NCBI GenBank assembly: GCA_900545075.1
Contig: UQXT01000022.1
Coordinates: 1-25,660 of the forward strand
Direction: 5' to 3'
Length of the DNA: 25,660 nt
Origin: an uncultured Collinsella sp.
GTDB taxonomy: Bacteria > Actinomycetota > Coriobacteriia > Coriobacteriales > Coriobacteriaceae
Below are positions 1 to 7,763 of this stretch, piece after piece. The position numbers were made by a program, and so were the translations under genes. Within the stretch, counting starts at the first letter, position 1, and every line of letters begins with the position of its first letter. The notes below the pieces were generated by a model, which did no database searches, was not told the DNA's origin, and was given only the letters and a program-made list of their open reading frames with translations.

Positions 1-14
1 CGAAAGCTTGATTT

Positions 15-39
15 CACTGTTACTAAATTAGTGACAGTA
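15..39. promoter_or_regulatory. Imperfect dyad, possible operator
   Basis: Two 10-bp arms (15-24 and 30-39) are inverted copies with two mismatches around AAATT. The centre ACTAAATTAGT is a perfect 11-bp palindrome. AT-rich dyads like this are typical of dimeric repressor operators (MarR or TetR type). It lies in AT-rich DNA beyond the end of the frl operon and probably serves a gene off the left edge. The regulator is unknown. Confidence 0.3.
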
Positions 40-70
40 CTCATATTTGGCGTTTTTTGCACACGCGGTC

Positions 71-98
71 CCGGGGAGTCGACAATTCGACTCCCCGG
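71..98 (-). terminator. Hairpin after the frl operon
   Basis: A perfect 11-bp GC-rich stem (71-81 with 88-98) with a 6-nt loop lies 10 bp past the stop of the last operon gene. No U-tract follows on the minus strand, so it may be a non-canonical terminator or an RNA-stabilising 3' hairpin. Confidence 0.55.
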
Positions 99-108
99 CA
101 CTGCTCAC

Positions 109-972
109 CTATTCGGAAATCGGCGCTCCGTGGCCCCAAGAACCTTCCATGCCGCACACGGTCGAGGCAAACCCGGCAGCAAAGTCGAGCGCGCGCTCGA
201 TGGCCTCGGCGCCATCTTCACCACGCTTGGCGGAATCGAGATAGCACATCAAAAACGAGGTGAGGAACGAGTCGCCCGCCCCCATGGTGTCCTTCATGTC
301 CGTTACCGGTTTAGCCAGCTGGCGGTAATAACGATCGCCGTCGTAAGCAATGCAGCCCTCGGCGCCCGCCGTAGCCGACACAAAACGCGGACCCAGGCCC
401 TTCACCCATGCCAGACGCTCGCGAATCTCGTCCTCACTCGCAGCATCCGCCGCACTAAAGAAAGCGAAATCGACGTAGGGCGCAATCTGCTCGTAGTACT
501 CGTCGGTAGAGTCGTCCGAAAAGTCAAAAGAGACCGTGACGCCCGCAGCCTTCAACTTGGGCAGCTCGCGCTCGGTAAAGCAATAGTTTCCCGAATGAAC
601 CACATCGAACTGCTTCATGTACGCAAGGTCAAAGCGATCGAGGACATAGCGCGCATCGCCACGGATACCGCCCTCGTTGGAGCCAAGGAAGACACGGTCA
701 CCGTCAACGACGGTCACGCGAGCCGCTCCGTTCTCGCCAATCATCTGCTCGCACTTGTCAAGCTCGATACCCTCATCCTCGAGGCTTGCAATGACATGCT
801 CGGCAGCGGCATCATTGCCAAAAATGCCCATGTATGCGGAGCGTGCGGCACCGCATTTCTTGGCATAAACGGCGAAGTTCACCGCATTGCCGCCGGGATA
901 CATGGTGTGGATATGCTCGTAGCGATCGACGACGTTGTCGCCAAATCCGAGCGCGTTAACGTTAAATGCCAT
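109..972 (-). CDS. frlD: PfkB-family sugar kinase, FrlD-like (fructoselysine 6-kinase)
   Basis: A 287-residue ribokinase/PfkB-fold kinase. The substrate-binding PGGNAVN motif is at residues 26-32 and the anion-hole/catalytic signature DTMGAGDSF at 228-236, with D234 the expected base. By family and context it should phosphorylate the C6 hydroxyl of an Amadori compound such as fructoselysine, giving the substrate of the adjacent deglycase. The ATG start is preceded by GAAGGGA and lies 14 bp after the deglycase stop, so the two are co-transcribed as the last genes of the operon. The length is slightly larger than E. coli FrlD (about 260). Substrate identity is inferred from the operon: fructose-asparagine or another Amadori product cannot be excluded. 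Confidence 0.8.
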   Translation of the reverse strand: MAFNVNALGFGDNVVDRYEHIHTMYPGGNAVNFAVYAKKCGAARSAYMGIFGNDAAAEHVIASLEDEGIELDKCEQMIGENGAARVTVVDGDRVFLGSNEGGIRGDARYVLDRFDLAYMKQFDVVHSGNYCFTERELPKLKAAGVTVSFDFSDDSTDEYYEQIAPYVDFAFFSAADAASEDEIRERLAWVKGLGPRFVSATAGAEGCIAYDGDRYYRQLAKPVTDMKDTMGAGDSFLTSFLMCYLDSAKRGEDGAEAIERALDFAAGFASTVCGMEGSWGHGAPISE

Positions 973-986
973 GGCCTTTGTCCCTT

Positions 987-1955
987 CTAGTACTCGACAA
1001 CACCCATATAGCGACGGAAATCGGGATCGTGATCAAACACCTTGCCGCGTGCGGCACGCAGCTCGCAGTTCATGGCGTAGAACAGCACCGGGTCCAGATA
1101 GGCACGGACGCTCGCCGGCACGGCTTCCATACCGTACTCCTTGGCATCGAGCACCATCAGCGTATCGGTATGCGTCTTAAGGAACGCCAGGGCGCGCTCG
1201 TCCATAGCACGGCACTCGCTGGAGCCCATCTGCAGGAAGTAAAAAACGCCATCCTGAGTAGCCTCGAAGGGGCCGTGGAAGTACTCGGCAGAGTGGATGT
1301 AGCTGCAGTGCTGCCACTGCATCTCCATAAGAGAGCAGATAGCGAAACCGTAGGTCTGGCTAAAGTTGGGACCACTGCCCAGAATGTAGAAGAACTCGTG
1401 CTCCTGGCAAAGCTTGGCAAAACGATCGCCCAGCTCGGCATTTACCTTCTCACGTGCCGGGGGAAGAATCTTATCCATCTCGGCGATACCGGCATACATA
1501 TCGGCAAGATCAGCGTAACCCTCCTGCTGATCGAGCAGCTCTGCCGCAAGCGACAGCGAAATGCCAGCGGGGACCTCGGCCTGCGGCACACCCTCGCCCC
1601 ATGGGTAGACCCACGTGGTCCACTTGCCGGAGTCGATCTTGGATCCAGCGTTGTCGGTCTGGGCGATCACCGTAGCGCCGGCGGCAAGGGCAATCTCGCA
1701 GCCCTCGACGACCTCCGGGGTATTGCCACTGTGGCTGCAAGCGATGACCAGGGACTTCTCGCCCAGACGACGCGGACGCATAATGTCGAATTCACGTGCG
1801 GTATAGATATACGAAGTGAAGGTGGTTGCCTCGCGCTGCAGAAGCTCATGAGCCGGGATCAAATCGATCATGGAGCCACCGCAAGCAATCCAGTAGACGC
1901 TTTCGAACTTGCCCTTCTCGGCAATTGCCTCTTTGATCAGATCGTGTGCGTTCAT
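987..1955 (-). CDS. frlB: SIS-domain Amadori 6-phosphate deglycase, FrlB-like
   Basis: A 322-residue double-SIS protein of the FrlB/FraB/GlmS-isomerase family, which splits a 6-phosphofructosyl-amine into glucose 6-phosphate and the free amino acid. The first SIS domain (about 18-130) carries ACSHSGNTPE near residues 73-82. The second (about 180-300) carries AEYFHGPFE (223-231), where E224 and H227 fit active-site positions of the family. The C-terminus DHDPDFRRYMGVVEY closely parallels the end of E. coli FrlB as I recall it. The ATG at 1955 is chosen because AAGGA lies 7 nt upstream; a start 30 nt further up has no ribosome site. The glucose 6-phosphate product would feed glycolysis, whose pgi gene is also in this window. 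Confidence 0.85.
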   Translation of the reverse strand: MNAHDLIKEAIAEKGKFESVYWIACGGSMIDLIPAHELLQREATTFTSYIYTAREFDIMRPRRLGEKSLVIACSHSGNTPEVVEGCEIALAAGATVIAQTDNAGSKIDSGKWTTWVYPWGEGVPQAEVPAGISLSLAAELLDQQEGYADLADMYAGIAEMDKILPPAREKVNAELGDRFAKLCQEHEFFYILGSGPNFSQTYGFAICSLMEMQWQHCSYIHSAEYFHGPFEATQDGVFYFLQMGSSECRAMDERALAFLKTHTDTLMVLDAKEYGMEAVPASVRAYLDPVLFYAMNCELRAARGKVFDHDPDFRRYMGVVEY

Positions 1956-2018
1956 ATCCAGTTCCTTTCTTATTTTGGCCCGCAATCAATGACGTTGGTT
2001 GCGTGGCCGATAGTTGTT

Positions 2019-2870
2019 TTAGTCAATCAGATATTTCTCGAATGCGGCCATGTTCTTGGCATCTGCCGCGGCCGGGTCATCGTAGTAACGACCGTCCGTG
2101 ATTTCCTGGCCCAGCATGCCGTCAAAACCATGGGCGTTGAGTGTGGCGACGAAGGCGTCCATATCGTGCTTGCCATCGCCCCACACCAGATGGCCATACG
2201 GGTCGCCGTCGATAAAGTGCATCTCGTGAATTGCCCCATCACCAAAGGCGGCAAACCAGTCCTCGAGCGTCTCGCCTGCAACGCCCATCGCGGTTGTATC
2301 AACCATGGGCTGTAAGTACGGGCTCGCGACCTCCTCAATCATGCGCTTCGCATCGGAAACCGTCGTCACAAGGTTGCTCTCCTCGGGACGCAGGCTTTCC
2401 ATCGTAAGCACCAGACCGTGCTCGCCGGCATACTCCGCCAGAATGGACAAGTGCTCGCGGCTGCGCTTCCAGGCTTCCTCGCGGTCCTCGTCCCAGTCGC
2501 CCCAGCCCGAGTTGACGGACATACGGTCGCACCCAAGTACCTCGGCAAGCTCAATGCCGTGCTTAAAGTACGCCAGGCTGCGCTGTTCATGCAGCGGTTT
2601 GCGTGCGCAGTACTGCCAAGGATAGACAACATTCTCGGGGCACAGAGTACGATACCTAAGCCCACGGTCTGCAGCCTTTTTCGCCAGGACCTCAGCCTCA
2701 AAGTAGCCCGTATGGTCGAGCGTCACATGCGGCTCTGCGCACCACAGCTCAATGGACTCAAAGCCCAAACGCTGCTGCACATCAAGGAAGTAATCGAGCG
2801 ACCACATGATGTAGTGGATATTCATGCCCGCAATCTGTTCGCGGCGCAGCGTCGGCTTGGATTCAGACAT
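2019..2870 (-). CDS. frlC: Sugar epimerase/isomerase, FrlC-like TIM barrel
   Basis: A 283-residue AP-endonuclease-2/xylose-isomerase-fold protein. Predicted divalent-metal ligands are spaced as in FrlC and other ketose 3-epimerases: E158 (MESLRPEESN), D191 (MVDTT), H218 (HEMHFIDGD) and E256 (GQEIT). E. coli FrlC interconverts fructoselysine and psicoselysine at C3, widening the substrate range of the pathway. The ATG follows AAGGAGG at good spacing, and only 1 bp separates it from the amidohydrolase stop, so translation is probably coupled. A general sugar-phosphate isomerase role is possible, but the frlB/frlD neighbours favour FrlC. Confidence 0.75.
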   Translation of the reverse strand: MSESKPTLRREQIAGMNIHYIMWSLDYFLDVQQRLGFESIELWCAEPHVTLDHTGYFEAEVLAKKAADRGLRYRTLCPENVVYPWQYCARKPLHEQRSLAYFKHGIELAEVLGCDRMSVNSGWGDWDEDREEAWKRSREHLSILAEYAGEHGLVLTMESLRPEESNLVTTVSDAKRMIEEVASPYLQPMVDTTAMGVAGETLEDWFAAFGDGAIHEMHFIDGDPYGHLVWGDGKHDMDAFVATLNAHGFDGMLGQEITDGRYYDDPAAADAKNMAAFEKYLID

Positions 2871-2871
2871 C

Positions 2872-4455
2872 TTATGCCTCCTTATTTCGATCGAACACGA
2901 TTTGTCCGTCCGACATCGTCATATCAACCGCAAGATCGCGTGCGTCGCGATAATCGAGGTCAAACACATCCCGATCGAGCACGCAGATATCGGCAATCTT
3001 GCCAACCTCAAGCGTACCTAGCTCGTCTTCGCGCATCAGATCGTACGCGCCCCCGGCAGTCCAAGCGCGCAAGAGCTCGACAAGCGTCAGCGCGTTGGCC
3101 TCATTCACGGGCAGTCCGTCGGCGAAGAATCCGCCGCACGCGCTGTAGATTGACTCGCCCAGGCTCGGAATCAGCAGCGGTAAATCCGTGCCACAGCACA
3201 CTGTGCATCCGGAATCTTCCATGCCGCGGCGATTCCAGCTGTGCAAAAGTCGCGTCTCGCCAATTTGTCGACGCATCATCGACAGGCAATCCTCGCGCCG
3301 GTCCAGCGTCAGAATCTGCGGATAGACCTCGCAAATTCCACCCAACTTGCCAAACTCGACAAGATCGGTCGGGTCAGAGTTCTCGAGATCGGTAATCGCA
3401 TGGCGACGAAGCATCCGTCCATGCTCGTCTCGAGGCAGCGAGGCATAGAGCGCCACGGTGCGACGAACGGCGCCATCGCCCTGGCAATGCAAAGAATATC
3501 GGAAGCCGTCAGCATCAATTGCACGCAGCTCGTTCTCAATCAGATCCCACTCTGGCTCCTCGACGACCGTCTTGCCGGCAGCGCCCGCATCGGCCGTGTC
3601 CTCATAGGGGTCTATCATCTCGGCAAGCCCCGCCCATACGCCGCGATCGGTCATACGGTTGAAGCCAGAAAAACGAACGAACGGTCCCCGAAAGCGCTCT
3701 CGCGCCTCGCGGGCATATGCCAGATTTGCACCGGCACCCACCGGCTGCGACATCATAGAGACGCGAACCGTCAGCTCACCAGATTCCTCACGGCGAGCCA
3801 TTTCGTCGGCAAAGCCGTAATAGTCATCAAACGCCATCTCCTTAATGGCGGTAACGCCGCGCTCGTTAAGCATGTTCATGTAGTCCGAATACCCCGCACG
3901 CACCTCGGGCAGCGCGAGGAAATCGCTCATTATACGCCAGATCTTCTCGGCATAGCATGCCTGAGGTGTAAAGCCATATCGCGCACTGGCGGCAGCATTG
4001 AGAACGCAGGTCTCCGCACCCGGTGTAAAGCAGACGACGGGGATATCGCCAAAACAATCATCAAACACAGCCGCCGTATTTGCGTTCTCGGCATCCGATG
4101 CCAACGTTTCGGGTAGGTTGTGGCCAAAAGCCGCCGCGCAATCCGGATGATCTTCTTTCCATGCACGCAAGAGCGACACGGCCTCTTTGGCATCAGCGAT
4201 GCCGGACAGATCAGACCCCAACGTCCGCAGCGCCCAACCTGTATAGAAGGTATGCACATCGATCAGGCCAGGCATGACAGTGCGGTCGCCCAGGTCAACT
4301 ACCTCGTCCGCCTGGGTCAAATACGAAGCTACCTCACACTTGGTGCCAACAGCCTCAATTCGATTGCCACGGACCGCTACGAAACCTTCAAACGGCAGGT
4401 CCCCCGTACCGGTAAAGACGCTCTTAGACGTCAGGACCGTCAAACGATCAGACAT
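2872..4455 (-). CDS. YtcJ-like amidohydrolase (amidohydrolase family 3), altered metal motif
   Basis: A 527-residue protein of the amidohydrolase superfamily, YtcJ/N-substituted formamide deformylase branch. It shows the N-terminal beta-sandwich, then MPGLIDVH (61-68), SLHCQGDG (H323), RRHAITD (350-356), CGTDLPLL (D424) and the C-terminal GKIADICVLD. The usual HxH is HTF (68-70), and the usual R-I-E-H region reads AITD, so two canonical metal ligands are replaced while D424 is kept. In the operon it could hydrolyse an amide or N-acyl form of the glycated amino acid, but the substrate is unknown. The ATG at 4455 is preferred because AGGTGG lies 5 nt upstream; a GTG at 4464 is possible. E. coli frl has no counterpart. 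Confidence 0.75.
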   Translation of the reverse strand: MSDRLTVLTSKSVFTGTGDLPFEGFVAVRGNRIEAVGTKCEVASYLTQADEVVDLGDRTVMPGLIDVHTFYTGWALRTLGSDLSGIADAKEAVSLLRAWKEDHPDCAAAFGHNLPETLASDAENANTAAVFDDCFGDIPVVCFTPGAETCVLNAAASARYGFTPQACYAEKIWRIMSDFLALPEVRAGYSDYMNMLNERGVTAIKEMAFDDYYGFADEMARREESGELTVRVSMMSQPVGAGANLAYAREARERFRGPFVRFSGFNRMTDRGVWAGLAEMIDPYEDTADAGAAGKTVVEEPEWDLIENELRAIDADGFRYSLHCQGDGAVRRTVALYASLPRDEHGRMLRRHAITDLENSDPTDLVEFGKLGGICEVYPQILTLDRREDCLSMMRRQIGETRLLHSWNRRGMEDSGCTVCCGTDLPLLIPSLGESIYSACGGFFADGLPVNEANALTLVELLRAWTAGGAYDLMREDELGTLEVGKIADICVLDRDVFDLDYRDARDLAVDMTMSDGQIVFDRNKEA

Positions 4456-4464
4456 CACAACCAC

Positions 4465-5928
4465 CTACACCGGAAGCATGCCAGAGATTGCCGTTACGAT
4501 CAGGCCAAAGACGACCATGAAAATGAAGAACTTCCAAATGGTCTTCCACCATTGACCAAACGAGATCTTTGCCACGGCAAGGCCGGCAACCGTCATGCCC
4601 GCCACGGGACTGATGGTGTTAATGGTCTGATTAGCAAACTGGAGCGCGGTAACAGCGGCTTCGGGATTGAGGCCCATAAGCTCGGTCAGCGGACCCATGA
4701 CGGGCATGGTGAGCGCCGCAAGTCCAGAGCTCGAGGGAACCAGCAAAGAGAGCAGGCCAAGGACGATATACATAAACGTGGTGTAGACGGCGGCGGGTGC
4801 ACCGGCAAGCGCGGTAGCGAGCGCCTGGAGGATGGTGTCGATGATCATGCCGCCCTCGGCGATGACCAGAATACCGCGAGCGATACCGATAACGATGGCA
4901 GCGTACGCAAAGTCGGCGAGACCCTTAACGAACTCCTCTGCGATCGTCTGCTGGTCAAGGCCGCCCAGGATACCGGCAAGCAAGCCCATGCCAAGGAACA
5001 CGGCGGAAATCTCATTCATGTACCAGCCCTGGGTAACAAGACCCCAGACGATAATGCCCATACCGCAAGCAAAATCGATAAGCACGAGCTTCTGACGGAT
5101 AGTGAACTCTTCCTCGATGGAGGCATCGGTCACGGAAAACTCAATACGCTTGAGCTTATCGTCCTCGTACACAATGGACGACTCGGGGTTTTTCTTGACG
5201 CGCATGGCGTAGCGCATGGCCCATGCGATACCGACGGCAGTGAAGATGACCCAAGAAACGGCGCGCAGCCACAGTTGCGGATTACCCTCGATGCCAATGA
5301 TGCCTTGGGCGATCAAAACATTAAACGGGTCGATGGTCGAAGCACAATATCCCAGGTTTGGACCAAGGAAGCAGATGATGAATGCCGTCATCGAGTCATA
5401 ACCGATACCCATCATGATGGGAATGAAGATGGCGTAGAACGGCAGGGCTTCCTCAGACATACCAAACGTAGTGCCGCAAATAGACAGCAACGTCATCGTG
5501 ATGGGAATGATGAGGATATCCTTGTTCTTGAGCTTTTTAATCACACGGCTCATGCCGGCATTCAAAGCGTTGGTCTTGGTGATGATTGCGAACGATCCGC
5601 CAATCAATAAGACGAACGCAACGACGTCGGCAGCCTCTTGGATACCCTTGGTGGGCGCTTGCAGGACCGCGAAGATATCCTGGCCCAGATTGATGGTCTC
5701 GCCGGTCTCTGAATCGGTGTAGTTCTTATCGACCTGTTCATAGGTTCCAGCAACGGCGACTTCACGCTCGCCCGCCGCTGTTGAAATCGTCTTGCGCTGA
5801 TACTGACCAGAGGGAACGATCCAAGTCAGAACCGCAAAGACAACGATCAGCAAGAACATGATCGTATAGACATGCGGTAATTTGAACTTAAAACGTCTGT
5901 TTGTCTTCTTCGCCTTCGTATCTGACAT
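4465..5928 (-). CDS. YfcC/DcuC-type secondary carrier, probable Amadori-compound importer
   Basis: A 487-residue polytopic membrane protein of the YfcC family (C4-dicarboxylate anaerobic carrier superfamily). It has a short basic N-terminus and a first helix with IMFLLIVVFAVLTWIVPSGQ (about 23-42). A long loop of about 45 residues follows, then many hydrophobic helices, including a serine-rich LLVPSSSGLAAL segment typical of the ion-transporter fold. It is the first gene after the operon promoter and takes the place of the E. coli frlA permease, so import of the glycated amino acid is inferred. Family members are annotated as basic amino acid or dicarboxylate carriers. The ATG at 5928 follows TGGAGGTATCT; the upstream extension of the frame overlaps the promoter and is not coding. 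Confidence 0.8.
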   Translation of the reverse strand: MSDTKAKKTNRRFKFKLPHVYTIMFLLIVVFAVLTWIVPSGQYQRKTISTAAGEREVAVAGTYEQVDKNYTDSETGETINLGQDIFAVLQAPTKGIQEAADVVAFVLLIGGSFAIITKTNALNAGMSRVIKKLKNKDILIIPITMTLLSICGTTFGMSEEALPFYAIFIPIMMGIGYDSMTAFIICFLGPNLGYCASTIDPFNVLIAQGIIGIEGNPQLWLRAVSWVIFTAVGIAWAMRYAMRVKKNPESSIVYEDDKLKRIEFSVTDASIEEEFTIRQKLVLIDFACGMGIIVWGLVTQGWYMNEISAVFLGMGLLAGILGGLDQQTIAEEFVKGLADFAYAAIVIGIARGILVIAEGGMIIDTILQALATALAGAPAAVYTTFMYIVLGLLSLLVPSSSGLAALTMPVMGPLTELMGLNPEAAVTALQFANQTINTISPVAGMTVAGLAVAKISFGQWWKTIWKFFIFMVVFGLIVTAISGMLPV

Positions 5929-5992
5929 AGATACCTCCAAAGAACTCGAGGCTGCATCACATCTCGTTTCAACGCCTGCGCAAGGCAAACGT

Positions 5993-6010
5993 TCTATGAC
6001 GTTCCATAGA
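5993..6010 (-). promoter_or_regulatory. Perfect dyad operator overlapping the frl promoter
   Basis: TCTATG and CATAGA are perfect 6-bp inverted arms around a 6-nt centre. The dyad covers the end of the -10 box and the presumed transcription start, the position expected for a repressor. The divergence-free layout, with a GntR gene immediately upstream, makes that regulator the obvious ligand, but binding is inferred. Confidence 0.5.
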
Positions 6011-6036
6011 TTACCAGCAGCTTTTCCCATCATCAA
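6008..6036 (-). promoter_or_regulatory. Promoter of the frl operon
   Basis: On the minus strand TTGATG (6031-6036), a 17-bp spacer and TAATCT (6008-6013) form a good housekeeping-type promoter. It would give a leader of about 70 nt before the carrier gene. Confidence 0.6.
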
Positions 6037-6098
6037 GATAATTTCAAACTGATTGCCGCAACGCGGTTGAACGGTTGTGTTCGCGCCGTGAACGGTAT

Positions 6099-6134
6099 GG
6101 AAACGCCCGGTGAGATGATCCACCGGGCGCTTCC
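6099..6134 (-). terminator. Hairpin after the gntR gene
   Basis: Arms of 14 bp (6099-6112 and 6121-6134, one mismatch) enclose an 8-nt loop, 13 nt past the regulator stop. There is no clear U-run. It probably separates the regulator transcript from the operon transcript. Confidence 0.5.
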
Positions 6135-6146
6135 ATTCGCAATGTC

Positions 6147-6890
6147 CTAGATGTCAAAAACGTAGCGAGACCCAACGATCCGCTGACGACCGATGATAAA
6201 CGGCCGCCGCTGCTCATCGAAAAAGAAGGCTTCCATATAAAACAAGGGTTCGCCAACGGGAACTGCCAACAGCCGAGCGACCTCGGGCGACGCGCACGCG
6301 ATCTCGAGTGTGCACGGGTCGGTAAACGCGGGCGTGCGGCCCGTTCGGTTGCGCACGAACTCAAAAATGGATTGGTTAGATAGAGGTGCCGTTGATAGAT
6401 AGGCGTTGTCCTCGTAAACATATATGTTGTTCTCGAGCATGACAGGGACGCCATCGGCAGTGCGCACGCGCTCAACGCAAATCAAGTCAGTTCCAACGGG
6501 AACACCAAAGAACTGTGCTTCGGTAGAATCCGCCGGCAGTATCTTTCTCGAAATGACGCACGCCCCCGGCTCCATTCCGTTAACGCGGCATGCGTCCGAA
6601 AAACTCTGGACGTCATCCTTCTGGCGAATCTTGCGCTTAAGCTTGGGGGCATTGACAAACGTGCCTTTCCCCTGTCGCTTCGTTAGATAGCCCTGCTGGA
6701 CGAGCTCCTCAATAGCGCGTCGCACGGTAACGCGGCCAACTTTATAGTTCTCAGCCAATTCGAATTCGTTGGGTATCCGCGCGCCCGCCTTGTAGGCACC
6801 GGAATTGATTTCGTTTTTAATGATATCGATAACCTGTTGGTACAGCGGTATCGCTGCTTTACCGTCAGTTAGTCCTTCAGTCGGTGGCAT
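6147..6890 (-). CDS. frlR: GntR/HutC-family regulator, FrlR-like
   Basis: A 247-residue regulator. The winged helix-turn-helix spans about residues 14-80 (PLYQQVIDIIKNEI, then RIPNEFELAENYKVGRVTVRRAIEELVQQGYL and a wing with RQGKGTF). A UTRA effector domain follows (about 98-240), which in this subfamily binds sugar phosphates or related ligands. The ATG is preceded by GGGAGAGGGTAT. It sits just upstream of, and in the same direction as, the Amadori-catabolism operon, as E. coli frlR lies beside frlABCD. A phosphorylated Amadori intermediate is a likely inducer, by inference only. The symbol is given on context. Confidence 0.8.
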   Translation of the reverse strand: MPPTEGLTDGKAAIPLYQQVIDIIKNEINSGAYKAGARIPNEFELAENYKVGRVTVRRAIEELVQQGYLTKRQGKGTFVNAPKLKRKIRQKDDVQSFSDACRVNGMEPGACVISRKILPADSTEAQFFGVPVGTDLICVERVRTADGVPVMLENNIYVYEDNAYLSTAPLSNQSIFEFVRNRTGRTPAFTDPCTLEIACASPEVARLLAVPVGEPLFYMEAFFFDEQRRPFIIGRQRIVGSRYVFDI

Positions 6891-6922
6891 ATACCCTCTC
6901 CCAGCACAATTAAGTCTAAAAC

Positions 6923-6955
6923 GGGCTTAAGGGCATTCAGCAAGTCCTTAAGCCC
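6923..6955 (-). terminator. Terminator-like perfect stem between the HAD gene and gntR
   Basis: Perfect 10-bp arms GGGCTTAAGG/CCTTAAGCCC enclose a 13-nt loop and are followed on the minus strand by GTTTTAGACTT. This fits termination of the upstream HAD gene. It lies only 33 bp before the gntR start, so it could instead be a regulatory dyad or part of the gntR leader. Confidence 0.5.
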
Positions 6956-7040
6956 GCATTAGCATAAAGTATGCTTGCTGCCGCACCAAAATGTCGGGTA
7001 TTTACTCATCTGACCCGAAAAACGCGCAACTACCGCGCTC

Positions 7041-7700
7041 CTAAGAAAGCGTGAGCAGCTCCGGCAGCTGGTCGATAATCTTGTCCGCGGCATCCTGGCT
7101 AAAGCCAAAGCGCTCCTCGCGCTTGGCAATGACCGTCAGGCCGGCTCGCTTACCCGCGGTAATGCCCGGAACGGAATCCTCAACGCAGCAGCAGCGATTC
7201 GCGGGCAGCCCCAGCAGGTCCAGCGCATGTAGGTAGATGTCGGGCTCGGGCTTGCTCTCCTTAAACTGCTCGCCGCTCACCACATACTCAAAGGCATCAG
7301 ACAGCCCGCATGCGTTGAGCACTTCCTCGATGCTAACCATGGGAGACGAGCTGGCAAGCGCCACGCGAACGCCACGGCGCGGCAGCTCTCGAATCGTATC
7401 CACGGCGCCTGGGTTAATCAAAGCCTGATAGTCGCGCGGACGCTCATGCACCCACTCGTCCCAACGGGCCAACGCTTCCTCGCCAGTTAAATGCCCCTTA
7501 CCGGCGCGCTCAAACCAATCGACCAGCATATGCAGGAAGAACTGATGCGAGGTACCGACCTGCCCATTCAACTCCTCTTGAGTCAGGCTAAGCCCAAGCT
7601 CCTTGGCAAAAGCTGCGGTCTCGCCCAGGTAGTAATACTCGGTATCGACAATGACACCGTCCATGTCAAAGATAACGGCGTCGAACGGAAATGCGGACAC
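7041..7700 (-). CDS. HAD hydrolase, subfamily IA (beta-phosphoglucomutase-like)
   Basis: A 219-residue HAD phosphatase or mutase. Motif I DMDGVIVD has D12 as nucleophile and D14 as acid/base. Motif II is the serine in ASSSPM, motif III the lysine in ESKPEPD, and motif IV the acidic pair in VEDSVPGITAG. The alpha-helical C1 cap and motif pattern match beta-phosphoglucomutase and 2-deoxyglucose-6-phosphatase relatives; the exact sugar phosphate cannot be told. The GTG at 7700 is chosen because GGGAGGG lies just upstream, while an upstream ATG at 7748 would overlap the preceding terminator. It probably acts in the cytoplasm on phosphorylated sugars. Confidence 0.75.
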   Translation of the reverse strand: MSAFPFDAVIFDMDGVIVDTEYYYLGETAAFAKELGLSLTQEELNGQVGTSHQFFLHMLVDWFERAGKGHLTGEEALARWDEWVHERPRDYQALINPGAVDTIRELPRRGVRVALASSSPMVSIEEVLNACGLSDAFEYVVSGEQFKESKPEPDIYLHALDLLGLPANRCCCVEDSVPGITAGKRAGLTVIAKREERFGFSQDAADKIIDQLPELLTLS

Positions 7701-7710
7701 GGCACCCTCC

Positions 7711-7741
7711 CTAACAAAAGGGCGCCCGCAAGCGGACGCCC
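7711..7741 (-). terminator. Intrinsic terminator between the two HAD genes
   Basis: A 10-bp GC-rich stem with one mismatch (7720-7729 with 7732-7741) and a 2-nt gap is followed on the minus strand by TTTTGTTAG. It ends only about 10 nt before the start codon of the next gene, so it either nearly isolates that gene or acts as an intercistronic attenuator. Confidence 0.75.
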
Positions 7742-7763
7742 GAGCCATGCATTATCGGCGATT

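Noticed and set aside
1..44. A possible gene start on the minus strand (ATG at 44, open to the edge)
   Set aside because: Only 14 codons are visible, no ribosome site precedes it, and the codons run through the dyad at 15-39.
966..2315. A 449-codon plus-strand frame antisense to the deglycase and epimerase
   Set aside because: No ribosome site or recognisable domain; the opposite strand encodes FrlB and FrlC homologues.
4120..5610. A 496-codon plus-strand frame antisense to the carrier and amidohydrolase
   Set aside because: Its product is rich in His, Asp and Arg with no domain, and the opposite strand encodes clear protein families with good ribosome sites.
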